DNA of 64,000 nt from assembly GCA_039881145.1 (NCBI GenBank), contig JAYKKI010000029.1, positions 26,950,001 through 27,014,000 on the forward strand, written 5' to 3'. Source of the DNA: Druceiella hillmani. Its lineage: Eukaryota > Arthropoda > Insecta > Lepidoptera > Hepialidae. The translations under genes and the position numbers were made by a program. Of this stretch, positions 1 through 13,134 are shown one piece after another. The notes beneath the pieces are model-generated. The model saw only the letters and a program-made list of their open reading frames with translations, had not been told where the DNA came from and ran no database searches. Position 1 is the first letter of the stretch. Each line of letters starts with the position of its first letter.

Positions 1-358
1 CTAGCATGGTATTGAATTATAAAAAAAATAAAATTTGTACCGCATTGACTTGTTTAACATCGTTGTGAACTTTACTTTTACCGTAAATACGAATCGCTCT
101 TAATTGGCTTTGTGTTAAAGTTTTCTTTTGATCTTTATTGTTACCAAATAGATTCATATAGTTATTCGTTAAACGTAAAATATGGTTGAATTTGTATGTA
201 ACATTTAAAGAGGGAGTAATTAACTAGAAAATGATAAATTATATCCTTAAAAATCTAAACCAAAGAAAGAATGATGACCAATTTTCTACATTATTTACAA
301 ATATGTGAAACAAATTACAAAGTTAACGACCGACGTAAAGGAGCAATTACTATTGTAG

Positions 359-386
359 TTCAACGCTATATAGGTATAGCGTTGAA
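359..386. repeat. Perfect inverted repeat, 12-bp arms, 4-nt spacer
   Basis: The left arm TTCAACGCTATA (359-370) is followed by the spacer TAGG and the exact reverse complement TATAGCGTTGAA (375-386). It is one of five inverted repeats in the window with a spacer of exactly four bases. Confidence 0.85.
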
Positions 387-409
387 ATTGTTTTAGAATA
401 CTCTTATTT

Positions 410-600
410 CATCAAAACAATTTATTTGGCGACCGAAAGGTTCGCAGCGCCACCGCAGGCACGCTCCGACGCTCTGATCGGCGGCCATTGCTCAAACTGC
501 TTTATCAACAATCGACCCTGCGCTTAATAATAATACTTTTTTATCGGTCATCTATTTCGATATAAATTGACGTTTTTATCGTTTCGTCATAATTGATGAA
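410..600. other. GC/CpG-richer island, candidate noncoding element
   Basis: About 190 bp with a GC-rich core at 429-500 (many CpG, repeated GCGC and CCGACG words) is flanked by AT-rich DNA with TAATAATAATA and TCGATA-type words. There is no convincing reading frame. The contrast with its surroundings makes it a candidate cis-regulatory or conserved noncoding element. This is inferred from composition alone. Confidence 0.3.
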
Positions 601-1040
601 GCATTCGACTAGTTTATACTCAAAGGCCGAAAAAGGGACCCCAAATTGGATCAATGTAAAGGAACCGTTTAATTCGCAATGACATTAAATGATTTGCATG
701 GAAATAATTATTTAAATTGCCGGACTCGATTGGAAACTTCATTTGCGATTTCGACTGCTTACAAATTCCAATTAACCATACGCTTCGGAAAATGTTGTTG
801 TCTACAACTTCGTAAATAAATTAAACATGAGAAAGCATAAACATATGAAAGATATCAACTCATCTTTGATGATTAAGATAATGATTTCTTGCACTTTTTA
901 AAACAAGACGTACTATTTTATAATAAGTCGTCAACTTTTTTTAGGAAAGTTGGAAGAGTGAATGCTATGATTTAAAACTAGTTTCCTTTTTTGTATACAC
1001 AGGTGTTACATCACAAATTAATCTGTAGTTAGGCAAGAGG

Positions 1041-1169
<129 letters not shown>

Positions 1170-1358
1170 CTGTGGACATGTTAGCGCTGACAATGGAGTA
1201 AAAATATATCTAAAAATCAGTTACTCAGCTTACTGTAAGTTTATAGAATCGGACATTTGGTTTTGAAGTGGAATTTGATATATAAATTCTTTATCTGTAA
1301 ACAATTCAATTTCTAGGAAATTTCTAGGAATCGAAATGGTATTTATATAATCGAGAAT

Positions 1359-1383
1359 ATGTTCATCGGAATCCGATGAACAT
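1359..1383. repeat. Perfect 25-bp palindrome, one-base centre
   Basis: ATGTTCATCGGA (1359-1370) is followed by a single central A and then TCCGATGAACAT (1372-1383), the exact reverse complement. There is almost no spacer, so as RNA it could fold only after opening a loop at the centre. Confidence 0.85.
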
Positions 1384-2559
1384 AAATCCATAACTGAGTT
1401 AATAATGTTTGAAGAAATTGTACGAAAAGCTTAGAACTAACGTCAACGTCAAACTTATGACATTTGCTAATGAATGACCATTGAGGCGATACGAATGACC
1501 ATTGTTGGCAATTTAACTTTGAGAGAGTTTATAAAAGAGGTAACATGCTATCAAAGAGAAAATATAATTTAGTGTTGAGAAATAGTTTTTAGCGAGATAT
1601 CGGTTCAATTATTGTATCGCACAGATAAACTGATTTCAAGTCGATCTTAGAAACAGGCAATTATAGTTTCACTTTTTGTCTTTAATTGCGCATTTTCTAT
1701 CTAATCAATTGTTAATTTGTGCGCGAATAATGGCGCCATTTTCTTTCAAAACTCTAATAAATATATTCGAGTAGCAATAGGTAAGTTAATGAAATATTTT
1801 CAAAAATACTCAGAAGGAATAGAAAGAATGTAATGTTTTATTGAAAGGTCAGTTCATTTCAATGTTTTCCGAAGGTTCGGTCGGAACCCATAGTCGCGGC
1901 CACGCCATCGGTTCATCTTACTACTACTATCATTCTTACTACTAAGCAAAATGAAATAGGGATATGAAATTCCCATATAATATATTGTTTCTTGAAGATA
2001 AACAATAAGGGTGTAATAAGATCAGCCATATACCAGTTTACAACTACCTACTGCATGTAGAAGTATTTTTTCTTTTCACATCGTTTCTTTGACTCTGCAT
2101 CTCAAACTACTATTTAGTATCAAACCTTTTCACTAAACTTTTTAACTTGAAATGTTTTTCATTTCGGTAAGAGGGAGGAGGGGCGGTGTCACTTGCAAAA
2201 CCCATATGTAACGAAATATGTTACGGCAAGGTCTCTTATAACTTTGGAAGTATAGCACCTACTGTTATTACTTTATAACCGTAATTTAGAGGATAGAATC
2301 CGTTACTCGGTAGTACATATGTCGTTGGCGTAAATAGCGCTACAGTCGCGTATAATACGACTCATTCGGAACTAAATTTACCATCGCGCGTGTGTTTAAT
2401 TAGTGATTACTAAGCAGTACATTAATCGATTAGAGCGGGAGTGGTCCCGTTTGATAGAGCTCACGACGTTATAATGGATGTAGTACATAAAAATCATACT
2501 TATAACCATTAGAAGTTGTACTATTTAAAAATAAGTGTTGCTATTTAAAAATAACGACT

Positions 2560-2800
2560 ACTTTACTATGGCGTCAATGAGTACGGTATTTAACGTACAA
2601 AACTGACGTGCAATATGTCGGGTAGCAAGAGAGAGAGAGAGAGCTTTCGGCCCTCAATGACCCGCTTTAATCTCGGTGGAACGTGTTGGTCTCCACAGGG
2701 AACGTGCTAGACTTACTATATTACACACTCTCTAGTACGCTCAAGACGTTTCACCTACTCCACTGCGGCTGCGTCCCCGATACAGCCCACCCGTTTTTTA
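2560..2800. other. GC-richer island with GAGA tract
   Basis: This island has higher GC content than its flanks and contains an uninterrupted GAGAGAGAGAGAG-type tract (about 2629-2645), which resembles binding sites for GAGA-factor-like proteins. Several CpG words follow (CTGCGGCTGCG near 2763). No reading frame is supported. It is a candidate regulatory module on composition and motif only. Confidence 0.3.
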
Positions 2801-2987
2801 ATTTACCACCATTTACATTAAGCAAAATCTAACATATTAAAGAAAAACCTTAACGGCAGCAGTGTATCCCATTACTAATTATATGAGCACTTAACCAGCC
2901 GAGGTTTCCGTAAATTCCTGATCTGATTTTCTATCAGATTGACATACGTGTACAAAGGCTAAGAAAATAGACTGTAAAAATTTTATT

Positions 2988-4046
2988 ACGCACAACGATC
3001 CGTACACATTTCTGCATTTATATACATTTAAGCGTACATATTATTTCTATTAAATTATATACATGAATTAATTTTTAACAACGTAAATATATTGCAACGT
3101 GTTATTTATTACATCTTCACACGCTTAAAAATATGGTGAATATTATAAAAATTATAAGTCTAGGATTATTGCTACAATTTTCCTGTAATCTTCCCGTCAA
3201 TATCTTTTTAAATAAGTAATTTAGAATTGTGAAAAAATGTTATTCCTTATAAAAAGACTTTTAAATGATAATCCACATGATACATAAAATGAGAAAAAAA
3301 ATGCTTAAGAACTTTATTTACGTCCTCTTTAATTAATACACGAATATTTAAAAATGTTAGTAATGCAAAATAAATGCAAATTATGTAGGTCTTTAAGGTA
3401 TATTACTATGCTAACTATTAAGTTTCCACTTCGCATGATTTCTAAGAAAATCGACTTTGAAAGTAGATAAGTGTAAATTAATTGTTTGTGACTACTATAT
3501 CTTTCGTGGGTATGAAAACATGAGGAATATCCTATAGCCTTTGTAATAGTTTCCCTATAACCTTTTATACGCTTCTAAACGCCCTTATATTTAAAATAAT
3601 TTTTGTATAATTGAGTTTCGAAAATAAGGGGGGGTGTAACATATTTTTTTTCATACATTTCACTACATCTCAGAAGACATATTATGAATATGCAAAAATA
3701 CCTACAATTATGACTATGCAATAATACCTACAATTATAAAAAATATATATTTTTGAGACCCTTATATGTAGTCTTTTTAAACGACACTCCGTACTTTAAC
3801 GGGAATTGAAAAAGAAATTTGTTTGATTACTTAATTTGCTCTCCTCATTCCAAATTGATATTTTATGAGCTTTAGCTTTTATGGAAATATGTGCTGGTTA
3901 ATATGTTTTACTACTATGCCAAATGTCAAATATGTACGCCAAGAAGTTTTTCTGAGGATAACAGAAATTACGTACATACAGACAGACACGTGAGTGATCT
4001 TCTAAAAGTTCCGTTTATTTTCCTTTAAAGGAACCGAACCCTAAAA
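2988..4046 (+). mobile_element. Family A non-autonomous element, copy 1
   Basis: This is the most nearly complete copy of a repeat of about 1.1 kb seen in pieces across the window. It begins near 'cgatccgtacac' and carries the block 'aacgtaaatatattgc' (3078 onward) and then 'aagtctaggattattgct' (about 3157-3174). It ends with 'acagacagacacgtgagtg' (about 3978-3996) and 'aaaggaaccgaaccct' (4027-4042). The same blocks, in the same order, recur at 20327, 27455, 28120, 29472 and 53635. The start (ggttccgta-like) and the end (ggaacc) look like degenerate inverted termini. No open frame is present. I believe the 3' motif is common in lepidopteran genomes, but this was not checked. Confidence 0.65.
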
Positions 4047-7000
4047 ATGAAGATAAAGCAACAACCGCTTACTCCCACCTTAACGTCATAATTGTACCAA
4101 ATTTCTATGTATTTTATTGAAATTTCAAAATTTAAAAAAAATTCGTTTTGAGGCTATCTTGTCGAATCTGTTGTTATCGACAAAGATTTTCAAGGAAAAC
4201 TGTTAGTTTTTTTTATATAAATCGATGACAAAAATATCCTTTACTTACATATAAATTTACTTTTGTATAATGCATTTATGAAAATCAAATTTTTAAGAAT
4301 GTGGAATCATATTTTTGGAAAATTAACATTTACATTAGAAAATGAAACATCACTTTAAAAAGTTTGAAATTTCAACCAGAGTTTCCATTATGTGATCGAT
4401 TCTGTTATATAATCGATTTGCAGGCAGCAGAAAATCTCTTCAGACATAGATCCGTTGATAATCTAGTTGCTTCTTTCGTTTCATAAATCTCTGCGCTTTC
4501 TGCCAGTGTAGCTCTTTTTTACTTATATTACCTAGCGGAGGCGAATGTATTTTTTTATTTTGAAAAATGAATGACATTAAATGAAATACACAGTCCTTTA
4601 ACACGTATTACTCACATAATACACTACTAGTACACAATTATTATGTTCTTTGCATACAAGTTCCTTTAAAAGTTTTTTAGAAGGAGAATTTGGAAAGGTA
4701 AACATTTTTATGTTGGCTACCTAACAAAATCAGTTACGTTTTTGACCTAACTATTTACAATGTTTGAAACTGAAATTATTCATTGTCCAAAAGCTAACAA
4801 TAATTATATTATTTACAATTTATTGTCATGGCATATATAATGAATATAACTAATATTTGAAATAAAATTATGGAACCAAAAGAAACATAATGGTGTAATA
4901 AATATATTTAAGAAATTAAATTACGGAGTTTTTCCCTCTAAATACATAAAGCATACGTAAAATTATTGTCTGACTGACAATCTTTTCCCGATAGTCACGG
5001 CCGGTGTCATAAAAAACTTTCGCCCCGCTTATGTTTCCTCCCCTCCCATTTATGTCCGACCTACACTTTGATCTCTCCGTCGCAAGTCATCGAAGACGTT
5101 AATACTCTCACCGACTCTTTCCACGCGTCCGCTCAAAGCGGCGATATTATTAATTGCCGCAGTAATTAGTTATATAAGCATCACAAACCTTAAAGGTAAA
5201 ATTGGATTTCAATTTGTTGGAATGTCGAGGCGCTCTCAGGCTCAGTTTAGAGCGAAGATAACGGGGGAGAACTGTCTAATGAATTTGCTAACTGGCGTCT
5301 TCATTGTTTGCGTCTATGCGGTGTTAGATGAACGAGTACCTCCGCTAGTATCTACATAAATATTACGACTACAGTAGATACTTACAATAGATACATGTAG
5401 GTACCACTTGAACTTATGAATAATCGGCTGAGCACATCGCATGTACTTTGTGGGCCAATATGCTTTTAGGTACCAGGAACGAATGTCGTATTCGGTATTT
5501 AGTAACGTGATATTTACTCGGTAGATATTTGTTCAGAACGATGTTGTAATATTGACATATTGACTCTTGCCTGTGTCTTTTAGGGATATTCGGGACCTCT
5601 GCGAGTCAAGTATTGGTTATAGACGTTGACTTTGTAAATGAAATCTCTTACTAAAATTTGATGCAATATAAAACTATAATAAATTATAAAGACAAATAAT
5701 GGCTTTATGAAAGTATAAGCAGCTGGATCACAAATTTTTTTCATATGTGTATAGCTGGAGGAGGCAAATGTTATGGAATGCGTAAAATTTTCGTGAATTT
5801 TTAATATTTTATATCACCACCTATATCATCGTAACCATAAGAGTCATGTATTAAACAAAATTTGTTTATTTTCACACAAAAGAAATAATAAGGCGCTACA
5901 GCCATATTTATGTATATTGATAAAAAATGGACACAGTTTAAAAAGGCTATTCGCAAAAGCTGAAAATTTGGATGTTTCTGTTTACTAAGCAGTTACAGTT
6001 ATATTTACATGTATATGTGAACATATGTATATGAATAAAAATAATTACACGTGTGATTTTTTGTATTCGTAACATTTATTGGCTAAACTTGGGAAAATAG
6101 TAAACGGAATAAAAGTAATATTACATATTCAATTGACGACGTGAACGTAAAATGTTTTTTTTATAAATAGACGTATTTTCCAGTCAGTGGTTCTACTGAT
6201 ATATTCCTCAATAGTCCATAGTATTTACCTATCAGTCGGTCAGATCAGCTGAAATGATTACATTAACTTATTTACCAAAATACATAGACAATCACGCCTA
6301 TGTGTAAACTAGTCTTGTTAAAATAACGATACTATTATTTTATTTTATCGCGGTATTATTATTAATCCCTGTATTATATCTAATTTATTCACGTTTGTCA
6401 ATATTACAAATACGAACAGTAAATTAAAGAGAAAGAACATGCATCCACAAAAGCTATGTGACTTAAAAGAACTACCTAGAATAAAGAAGTACCTAAGATC
6501 GAAGTTGTATATTTTAATTAAATTAATAATTTAATTTACATGTAGTAAATAGTAATTATCATTGAATAATCTTCACCCCTTCTATGATCACTTCATAATT
6601 TCGTTACATCCGATTTTTTTTCGATTATTGCTCATTTGTTCGGTTTTTCTTCAAATCGTAAATGCTTTATTTTTAGGCAGGCAAACAATTAAAACCAATT
6701 TCTAAGGCATCGATACGGGAGACTGTCGTGTTCCATTTGCGGTGTCCGTATTTTATTTATGTTGTTACTTTTTAAGTGGAGAATTTTCTTTTACCCAAAT
6801 AAAATGGATGTCTTTAAAATATAGCATTTAAGGTTTTAAATTTGCCCTCGGTTTCAGTTCAGATCTTACGGCTCTTGCATAGACGTACATAGGATATAAA
6901 TTCAAATTATCAAGTGATATTAAACCAGTGACACAGATAAAGTTTTTGTTGCAACTGTAAGAACAATTTGTTTCTATAATAAACAACTTTTTATTACTCT

Positions 7001-7189
7001 ATCTTTATTTAAGTAAATATTACCGTTACTTCAAAAATTTGAGTGCGCTCCAAACATTCTGGAAGATTGATTAATAAATGCAGGCCTTTACATATGATAT
7101 TTAAATTAAGCAACCTTATAATTTCGTTAAGTTTTTAAATGTCAATTTCTTTTTTATTTTAATCCTAAATTGCTGTGAATTTGTCGCTA
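4047..7189. other. AT-rich intergenic DNA
   Basis: No gene is supported. An island at 4980-5330 is listed separately. The remainder is AT-rich with short homopolymers and no repeat that I can place. Confidence 0.6.
4980..5330. other. GC-richer island, candidate cis-regulatory element
   Basis: About 350 bp of mixed composition with many CpG words (CACGGCCGG, CCACGCGTCCG, AAAGCGGCG). They are interspersed with TTTATG and TAATTA/TTAATTG words of the kind bound by homeodomain proteins. No coding potential is apparent. The element is inferred from local composition. Confidence 0.3.
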
Positions 7190-7432
7190 ATATTCCTCAC
7201 AATTAAATGAAACTACGTGATGTAGTATTATTTCTAATTTCTTTAATTTCTATACCTTGACCTAGGTTTCGTTGTATTACAACATCTTCAGGTGGGATAT
7301 TAGCAAAGATTAAATCTTTACTAATATCCCACCTGAAAATGTTGTAATACAACGAAACCTAGGTCGTGGTAAAGAAATTAAAGAAAGTAGAAATAATACT
7401 ACATCACGTAGTTTCATTTAATTGTGAATAAT
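7190..7432. repeat. Long inverted repeat (foldback), about 114-bp arms
   Basis: The left arm (about 7190-7304) and right arm (about 7318-7431) are reverse complements with only a few mismatches. They share blocks such as 'gacctaggtttcgttgta', 'ggtgggatattag' and 'actacgtgatgtagtat'. The centre is itself palindromic (AAAGATT A AATCTTT, 7306-7320). No reading frame or obvious target-site duplication was found. It is either a foldback/MITE-type element or an inverted duplication made by template switching. Transcribed RNA would form a long, almost fully paired hairpin. Confidence 0.9.
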
Positions 7433-8159
7433 TAATTTCTACAAAATTAACGCCAAATATATTCAATATTTGCTGATATTCCTTTTGAAATTTATTTCAC
7501 CCCAGAATATTTTAGTACACCATTTAATACATATTATACTGGCCAAGTTAATGTGACCCTACGTCATCGCCAGGTTATAATTACGTCTTCGTTTACTCCT
7601 TTTATTATGTTATACATTTTAACTATACTAATTTTGATATTTTATTTATAATAATATTATGAAAATGATGATATTCTTCTTAATTATGACATAAAATGCT
7701 AACGTTTACCTACCCTTACTGCAGACGTCCAAGTTTTCCGTTCGTGAAAATGTACCTGAAATAGAAAATAGAAGTTTAATAATTTAAATATTATTTGAAA
7801 CATATTTTCCTGCAAATATGTTGTCGAGCTTACACCAGTGAAATTTCAATTATTCTGTTGTATTTTGATATAGTGCAATTCAAATAATTGTACTTGAATA
7901 TATATTTAAGGGGACATTTCGATAAAGTAAGCTATTGTATCACTATTGTATATATCTGTATACCATCTTTTCATTTAAGCAGGATAAATTAAAAACTTAT
8001 ACAGTTGGGAGACTACAAGAGTGAGAGGAATTTTTAAAGTTTCTCTTAAAAATTTCAGAATTCAAATTGCATTGACTGAAATTGATTAAAACAAAGATGT
8101 TTCTTACAACGAATAGTAATATTTACATATATTTATAGGCCGCCCCATATATATTAGCA

Positions 8160-8640
8160 TAATAATATAGAATTAAATGTCGGCGGCAAACAAATTTAAA
8201 ACCCACAGCCGGCTCTTATTTGGCGAAGCGAGCGCCGAAAGGGTTTATATTGCGACCGCAGCAGTCGGTTGCGCGGCAGTGTGCACAGTGAAAGAAATGC
8301 GAAAGACGCAAAATCACATTACATATGCAAGCACGACGCCTGCCCACAACGACCCGCGTATGCCTTTACCACGCGCCAGTGTGTATACACGCATTATGCA
8401 AAAGCGTAAGAAGCGTCGTAAAATATGTTAAAATTCAAGTTCGAAGCAGGCGTATGGCTGAATAATTAAAGCGGTTGTAATTAATTCTGATGAGAAAAGA
8501 TCTTCCATTAAGATGAAGCCGAGCCGAGCACTTCGCAAACAGCATCCGAACAAAGCTGGCGCTCCGAGCACTTAGTAGGTGATTGATGTAACACTGACGT
8601 GGCTGCTCTACGTAAAATGCAAATCATTATTTACTTGCTT
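8160..8640. other. GC-richer island, candidate cis-regulatory element
   Basis: About 480 bp, rich in CpG for this window (GCGAAGCGAGCGCCG, CAGTCGGTTGCGCGG). An exact octamer-type word ATGCAAAT lies near 8617-8624 and TAATTAA/TAATTAATT words near 8460-8485. An 84-codon frame (8177-8431) crosses the GC-rich part. It has no recognisable domain, and I attribute its openness to the lower stop-codon density of GC-rich DNA. A conserved noncoding element is the better reading, but it is unproven. Confidence 0.35.
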
Positions 8641-9012
8641 ATGAATTCAATCGCTGTAGTCTTTAATATGTATCGATACCTTGAATTAATGACACTAAGT
8701 GGGAGTGTCGCAGGGTGGTGGACACTTGAAGCTTAATTTCACGCTGGACTGACCAGAGTCAGCCTCTTATAATAGACCCGGTCTGTTTTGTAATTGTTGC
8801 GTTTACGGAAGTCGGTTAGTTAGCCAGTGTTAAGGTTTTGGCCGATTATTAAACAAACTTTTAGTTGTGCTGGAGTTTTTAAGTTTTTATGAATAGACAG
8901 ATATTATTTCGATGACATGTCTTCGAGGATGAACGTAAAAAAGCTCTTGGCGAAATTCAGCTTTAGTTGAAATGCTGCTTAACTTATATTACTTACATCA
9001 GCATGTAAATAG

Positions 9013-9015
<3 letters not shown>

Positions 9016-9067
<52 letters not shown>
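9016..9067. repeat. (TA)n microsatellite
   Basis: About 26 uninterrupted AT/TA units. Confidence 0.95.
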
Positions 9068-9069
<2 letters not shown>

Positions 9070-11205
9070 CTTTCAATCAAGTCAGTATGCACTTCCTATT
9101 TAGATATTCTTTTTCAAGTAGAGATATTTGTTAACAAATTTTACTTAATTTTTGACCTTTTCCTTGTTATTGCTTCGACTATTTGTGTGCAGATAAAATA
9201 TTTTATGAATTCAGCTGCTACAAGAACAACGCTGCGAAACCGTATAAACTTTTTTTTATTCGTCCAATAATAACTACTCGTTTATCGTTACTACTACTAC
9301 TCTTGGGTGATGGTATTTTTGTCTAATCATTAGTGCTGGTCTCAAATTCTCGAAAAAAAGAAAATTTTTTAAAATACGTTCCTAATAAATAATTCCGGCG
9401 TTATTGACTTTATGGTGAGTATGTTACTATGCATGAACAAAACATTTATTTCTATCTTTATAAAGCAGAACTTTTTTTTCATGTTTCCTTACTGAATAAT
9501 GTACTTATGATAAGATTGGAATCGATAATTCTACCTACACACCTTTATTGCAGGTTTAACGATTAACCGAAATATCACAGTACACAAAGTTATTACATTT
9601 TAGACAACAATAATAAAATAAATTGAGGATTTATGGTTTGTCGAGAACAGCAGGAGCCTATAATATTCCATTTGGATCCCTTTTAGTATTTATACCTGGA
9701 AATCTGTTTGTCGAATAAACAACAATAAAAACAAATGTCTGAAATGTGAATTTATTACGAATTCGCCAAAAATCTCCAGTACACATTAGAATAGGAAAGA
9801 AAGTGTAAGAAGAGAGACGAAAGAAAGGCATTTCATTAGTAAATAAAAACAAGATTTTTAAAGTGTGATTTTCTGATTAAAGTTTTTCATATTCCGTCTA
9901 TTAACGTTTGGAGACATATTATAGATACCTAAAATATGTTAATGAATTATTAATTGTAATCATTACATAAAGTTGATAAGGTATCATCACAAGTCGCAAC
10001 CCAAAGATTTGCCTAAGTAAAAGCCAAACTTTGATTTAATTTCATTTATTGGATTATGATAACAAATAGGGCGATAAAATAAATAAAGCCACATAATATT
10101 TTATATAAAAATGTACCACAATTTAAGAAAAAAAACTTATTTTATGCTACGAGAACAAAACAATCGGAACCTGCACAAAAAGTATTTACATCGTTACCTC
10201 TGCCGTAACTGGCAAAAGCTTAGTAAATACGACTATTTGCAGGTGGGATTACGTTGTATTAGAGACAAATATAAATAATATTTCCAAACATAAATGGCAA
10301 ATCTTAAGATACCTCGTCAACGTAAGCGTTAAATCGCACTGATGAATTTTAATGAACACAAAGATAAAACAATCCCGCATTTATGAACCTCGCTCCGCCG
10401 TAACTCATGACTAATCTGATATTCGGTTTGCGGTGTCGACTAAAGTACAGGGATTTCGAAGTCTATAACGCGAATTTGGTATCTTTTAGCAGAAATGTTG
10501 GTATATTTACAATAGTTGTGATAGAGTTTTGTAAGTTTCTTACAGTCTGACTAGAATCTTAACATTGTGAACATTTTTATCGAGATAGGTTTATTTAATT
10601 ATTTTCATCATGTCGCCTTTTTAAATTAATTTTTAATTACTTTTGATATATTTTTCCTGCGTATTTAATACGAACCGGGTAATTTAATTGATTTGAACAG
10701 AAATTGTATTGAACACTTCTGTAACTGATTATAATTTTATTTTAAGCAAAAACTTATCGATTTAAAATTCACTATTATACAATTACTACTATTATACAAT
10801 TTATTTATAAGATGGAGAAAAAAATTTCGCCATGAGTAATCTACAGTTATTATAATATAATTTTTGGAATATTTAGTTCTCAAACTAAATTGAAAACTAA
10901 ATCTTTCAATCAAATATTTTTGTAAATAGAACCCTAATTTGTGTAATTTTTCAGCTAATAAACTTAGTAAAAGCTGATTTATTTAGAAAAATTATTATAA
11001 AAATACTTTTTTTAAGATCTTTTAAATACGTAAATACAACATGCGCTTGCAATATTAAAATTAGGTTTGTACCGTAAATTGATGTAATTGTTTGTACCGA
11101 TTATAGGTGCAAACTTTGTTTAAAAATAAGGAAAATAAAACATTCAAAATGTAATGCAAGTTTATTAGCATATAATGTTATTAACGTAGGATAAAATATT
11201 TGTGG

Positions 11206-11206
11206 T

Positions 11207-11266
<60 letters not shown>

Positions 11267-11292
11267 ATACATATATACTATATTATATATGT
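11206..11292. repeat. (TA)n microsatellite, imperfect 3' end
   Basis: An uninterrupted AT run is followed by ATGTATGTATATACATATAT-type variants. A self-complementary structure is likely. Confidence 0.95.
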
Positions 11293-12171
11293 AAAGAAAA
11301 CCACTACACTTGTACACCAGTATCGTCGCGTTATAATCATAGATGACACGGTTGACAGTTGTGATTTTTGTCGAACTATGAGATAGAGGTTATTATTATT
11401 GTAAAAAACTTTCCTTTATAAAATTAGTAAAATAAACCTGTAATAAGGGCTTTAAATGTTATTTCTTTTCTTTTCACAGAGAAACAAAATTACGTCTTTG
11501 TTTCAATATTCTCATCAGGTAATAAAAACACACACACACATACATATATATATTAATAATTTATTTACCATTTTTACCAGTGTGTGCAAAATCAGAGTGT
11601 ATAAATAGACTAAATATGTTAGTTATCTAATGTTACAACTTTATAAATCGGATTGTGTTATACGAAATATCACAAGTTTCAGATCGAATTGTCAAGATAA
11701 CTTATTCAAAATATCTCCTGCTACCAGAGATTCAGCGATTAATAAATATTTTTTCTTTCAATATAACATTTTTCGATTTCAATTTACCTTTTCGTTTTCC
11801 CGTTATGGTGATTATTATAACGCGCCTCGTTTTCTACTTCCTTTCTCGCTATCATTATTTATCTCCTAGGCATTTTAAACTTCAGTGACTAATACAGTCT
11901 AATAGGGTACGACGATGTCCATTTTAAAGTCAATGAAATTTCATTCATATTATTATTTGGTAAAGTACTATAAGAATATATCGATGCAAAATATCTTTAG
12001 GGCGTTTTTTGTGTTAGCTACAGTTGTCAACTTTCTGTTTATCAAAGGTGCTTTTAAAGATTATATGGAGAAAGTTAATTCAAACAATTTTGTTTCGTTA
12101 TTAACAGATTTACTTAGTTGATCTGTTGGATTTGCATCGAGATATTTAAGTTACTCATTAGTACGTACCTA

Positions 12172-12357
12172 AATTACTTTCAATCCCCAGATTATACCTG
12201 ATTGAAAATAATATGCTTTAATAATAACAATTTGCAGTCGCAGATTTATTTTACCTATATTTAAATTTAATTAAAATAAATCTGCGGCTGCAAATTGTAA
12301 TTATTAGAGCATATTATTTTCAATCCGATATAATCTGGGGATTGAAAATAATTTTTA
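12172..12357. repeat. Long inverted repeat (foldback), about 84-bp arms
   Basis: The left arm (about 12172-12255) and right arm (about 12273-12356) are reverse complements at roughly 90% or better. They share 'tttcaatccccagattata', 'attgaaaataatatgct' and 'cgcagatttatttta'. The spacer is about 18 bases of AT-rich sequence. No frame and no obvious target-site duplication were found. The architecture matches the foldback at 7190-7432, but the sequences are unrelated. Confidence 0.9.
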
Positions 12358-13134
12358 ACCTGAAATATATGAATAGACGAAAAAATAGTAAATTATATGT
12401 CCAGATAAGAGGCTATATTAACTGAAGTTGAAAACAACCAATGTTTATGCTGAACTTTGATTCCATTCAAACAAAAAGAATATTGGATGTTGTTTGTTAC
12501 AGCTTCATCACATTTATAGAACGTCTCAAACCCTTTTCGTATATTGCTTTTTCTTATATTATAATGTAACAATAAACGCATGTAAAGCTAAAAAAAAAAC
12601 AATAACTTTAAATTACGTAACGCATGTAAAGTTCTATAACTCATTCCGTTTAGGAGATAAAAAAGTCTGGAAGGCGAATAGACAGCCTTGTCACAACAAT
12701 AAGGATCCTTAGGATTTGGGACTCTTAAAAGAGATTCCACCTTTGAACAAACATTTGTGAATTTTGACATGATGTATTTTAATATTCATAAATTTTTATT
12801 TAAAGGGATGAAAAGGCGTGCTTCTATACAAATCACCATTTGTTCCATATATATGGGTACATACATTTAAACTGTATATTTTAATTTATTAATACACTTA
12901 TATATGCATTTTTTCTGTAGAATTCAGACCCATTGATTCTATTATGTAATAATTCCACGTTGATATCATCAACAATTGAATTGTACTACTACTCATGTCT
13001 ACACCTTATCAAACATTTTACAATATTTTCCATGGTTAATGGGGTCAATTTAATTTCAAATATATTTTACAAAGATCAGACAATCAAAAAGGCTGCTTTA
13101 TTAACCAAAATGAGATAGAGAAACGGCTCATAAT
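12358..13134. other. AT-rich intergenic DNA
   Basis: I see only short frames without recognisable domains and no repeat that I can place. Confidence 0.5.

Larger units (their letters stand above)
7433..12171. other. AT-rich intergenic DNA
   Basis: This stretch holds two (TA)n arrays (9016-9067, 11206-11292), an island (8160-8640), a CA-rich run near 11528-11545 and a short tandem 'ctattatacaatt' pair (10770-10802). Small plus-strand frames at 11630-12121 match no family that I recognise and look like AT-rich chance frames. Confidence 0.55.

Noticed and set aside
8177..8431. 84-codon frame MSAANKFKTHSRLLFGEASA onward
   Set aside because: It lies in a GC-richer island where stops are rarer, has no domain, no splice context and no partner exon. 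A noncoding island is the simpler explanation.
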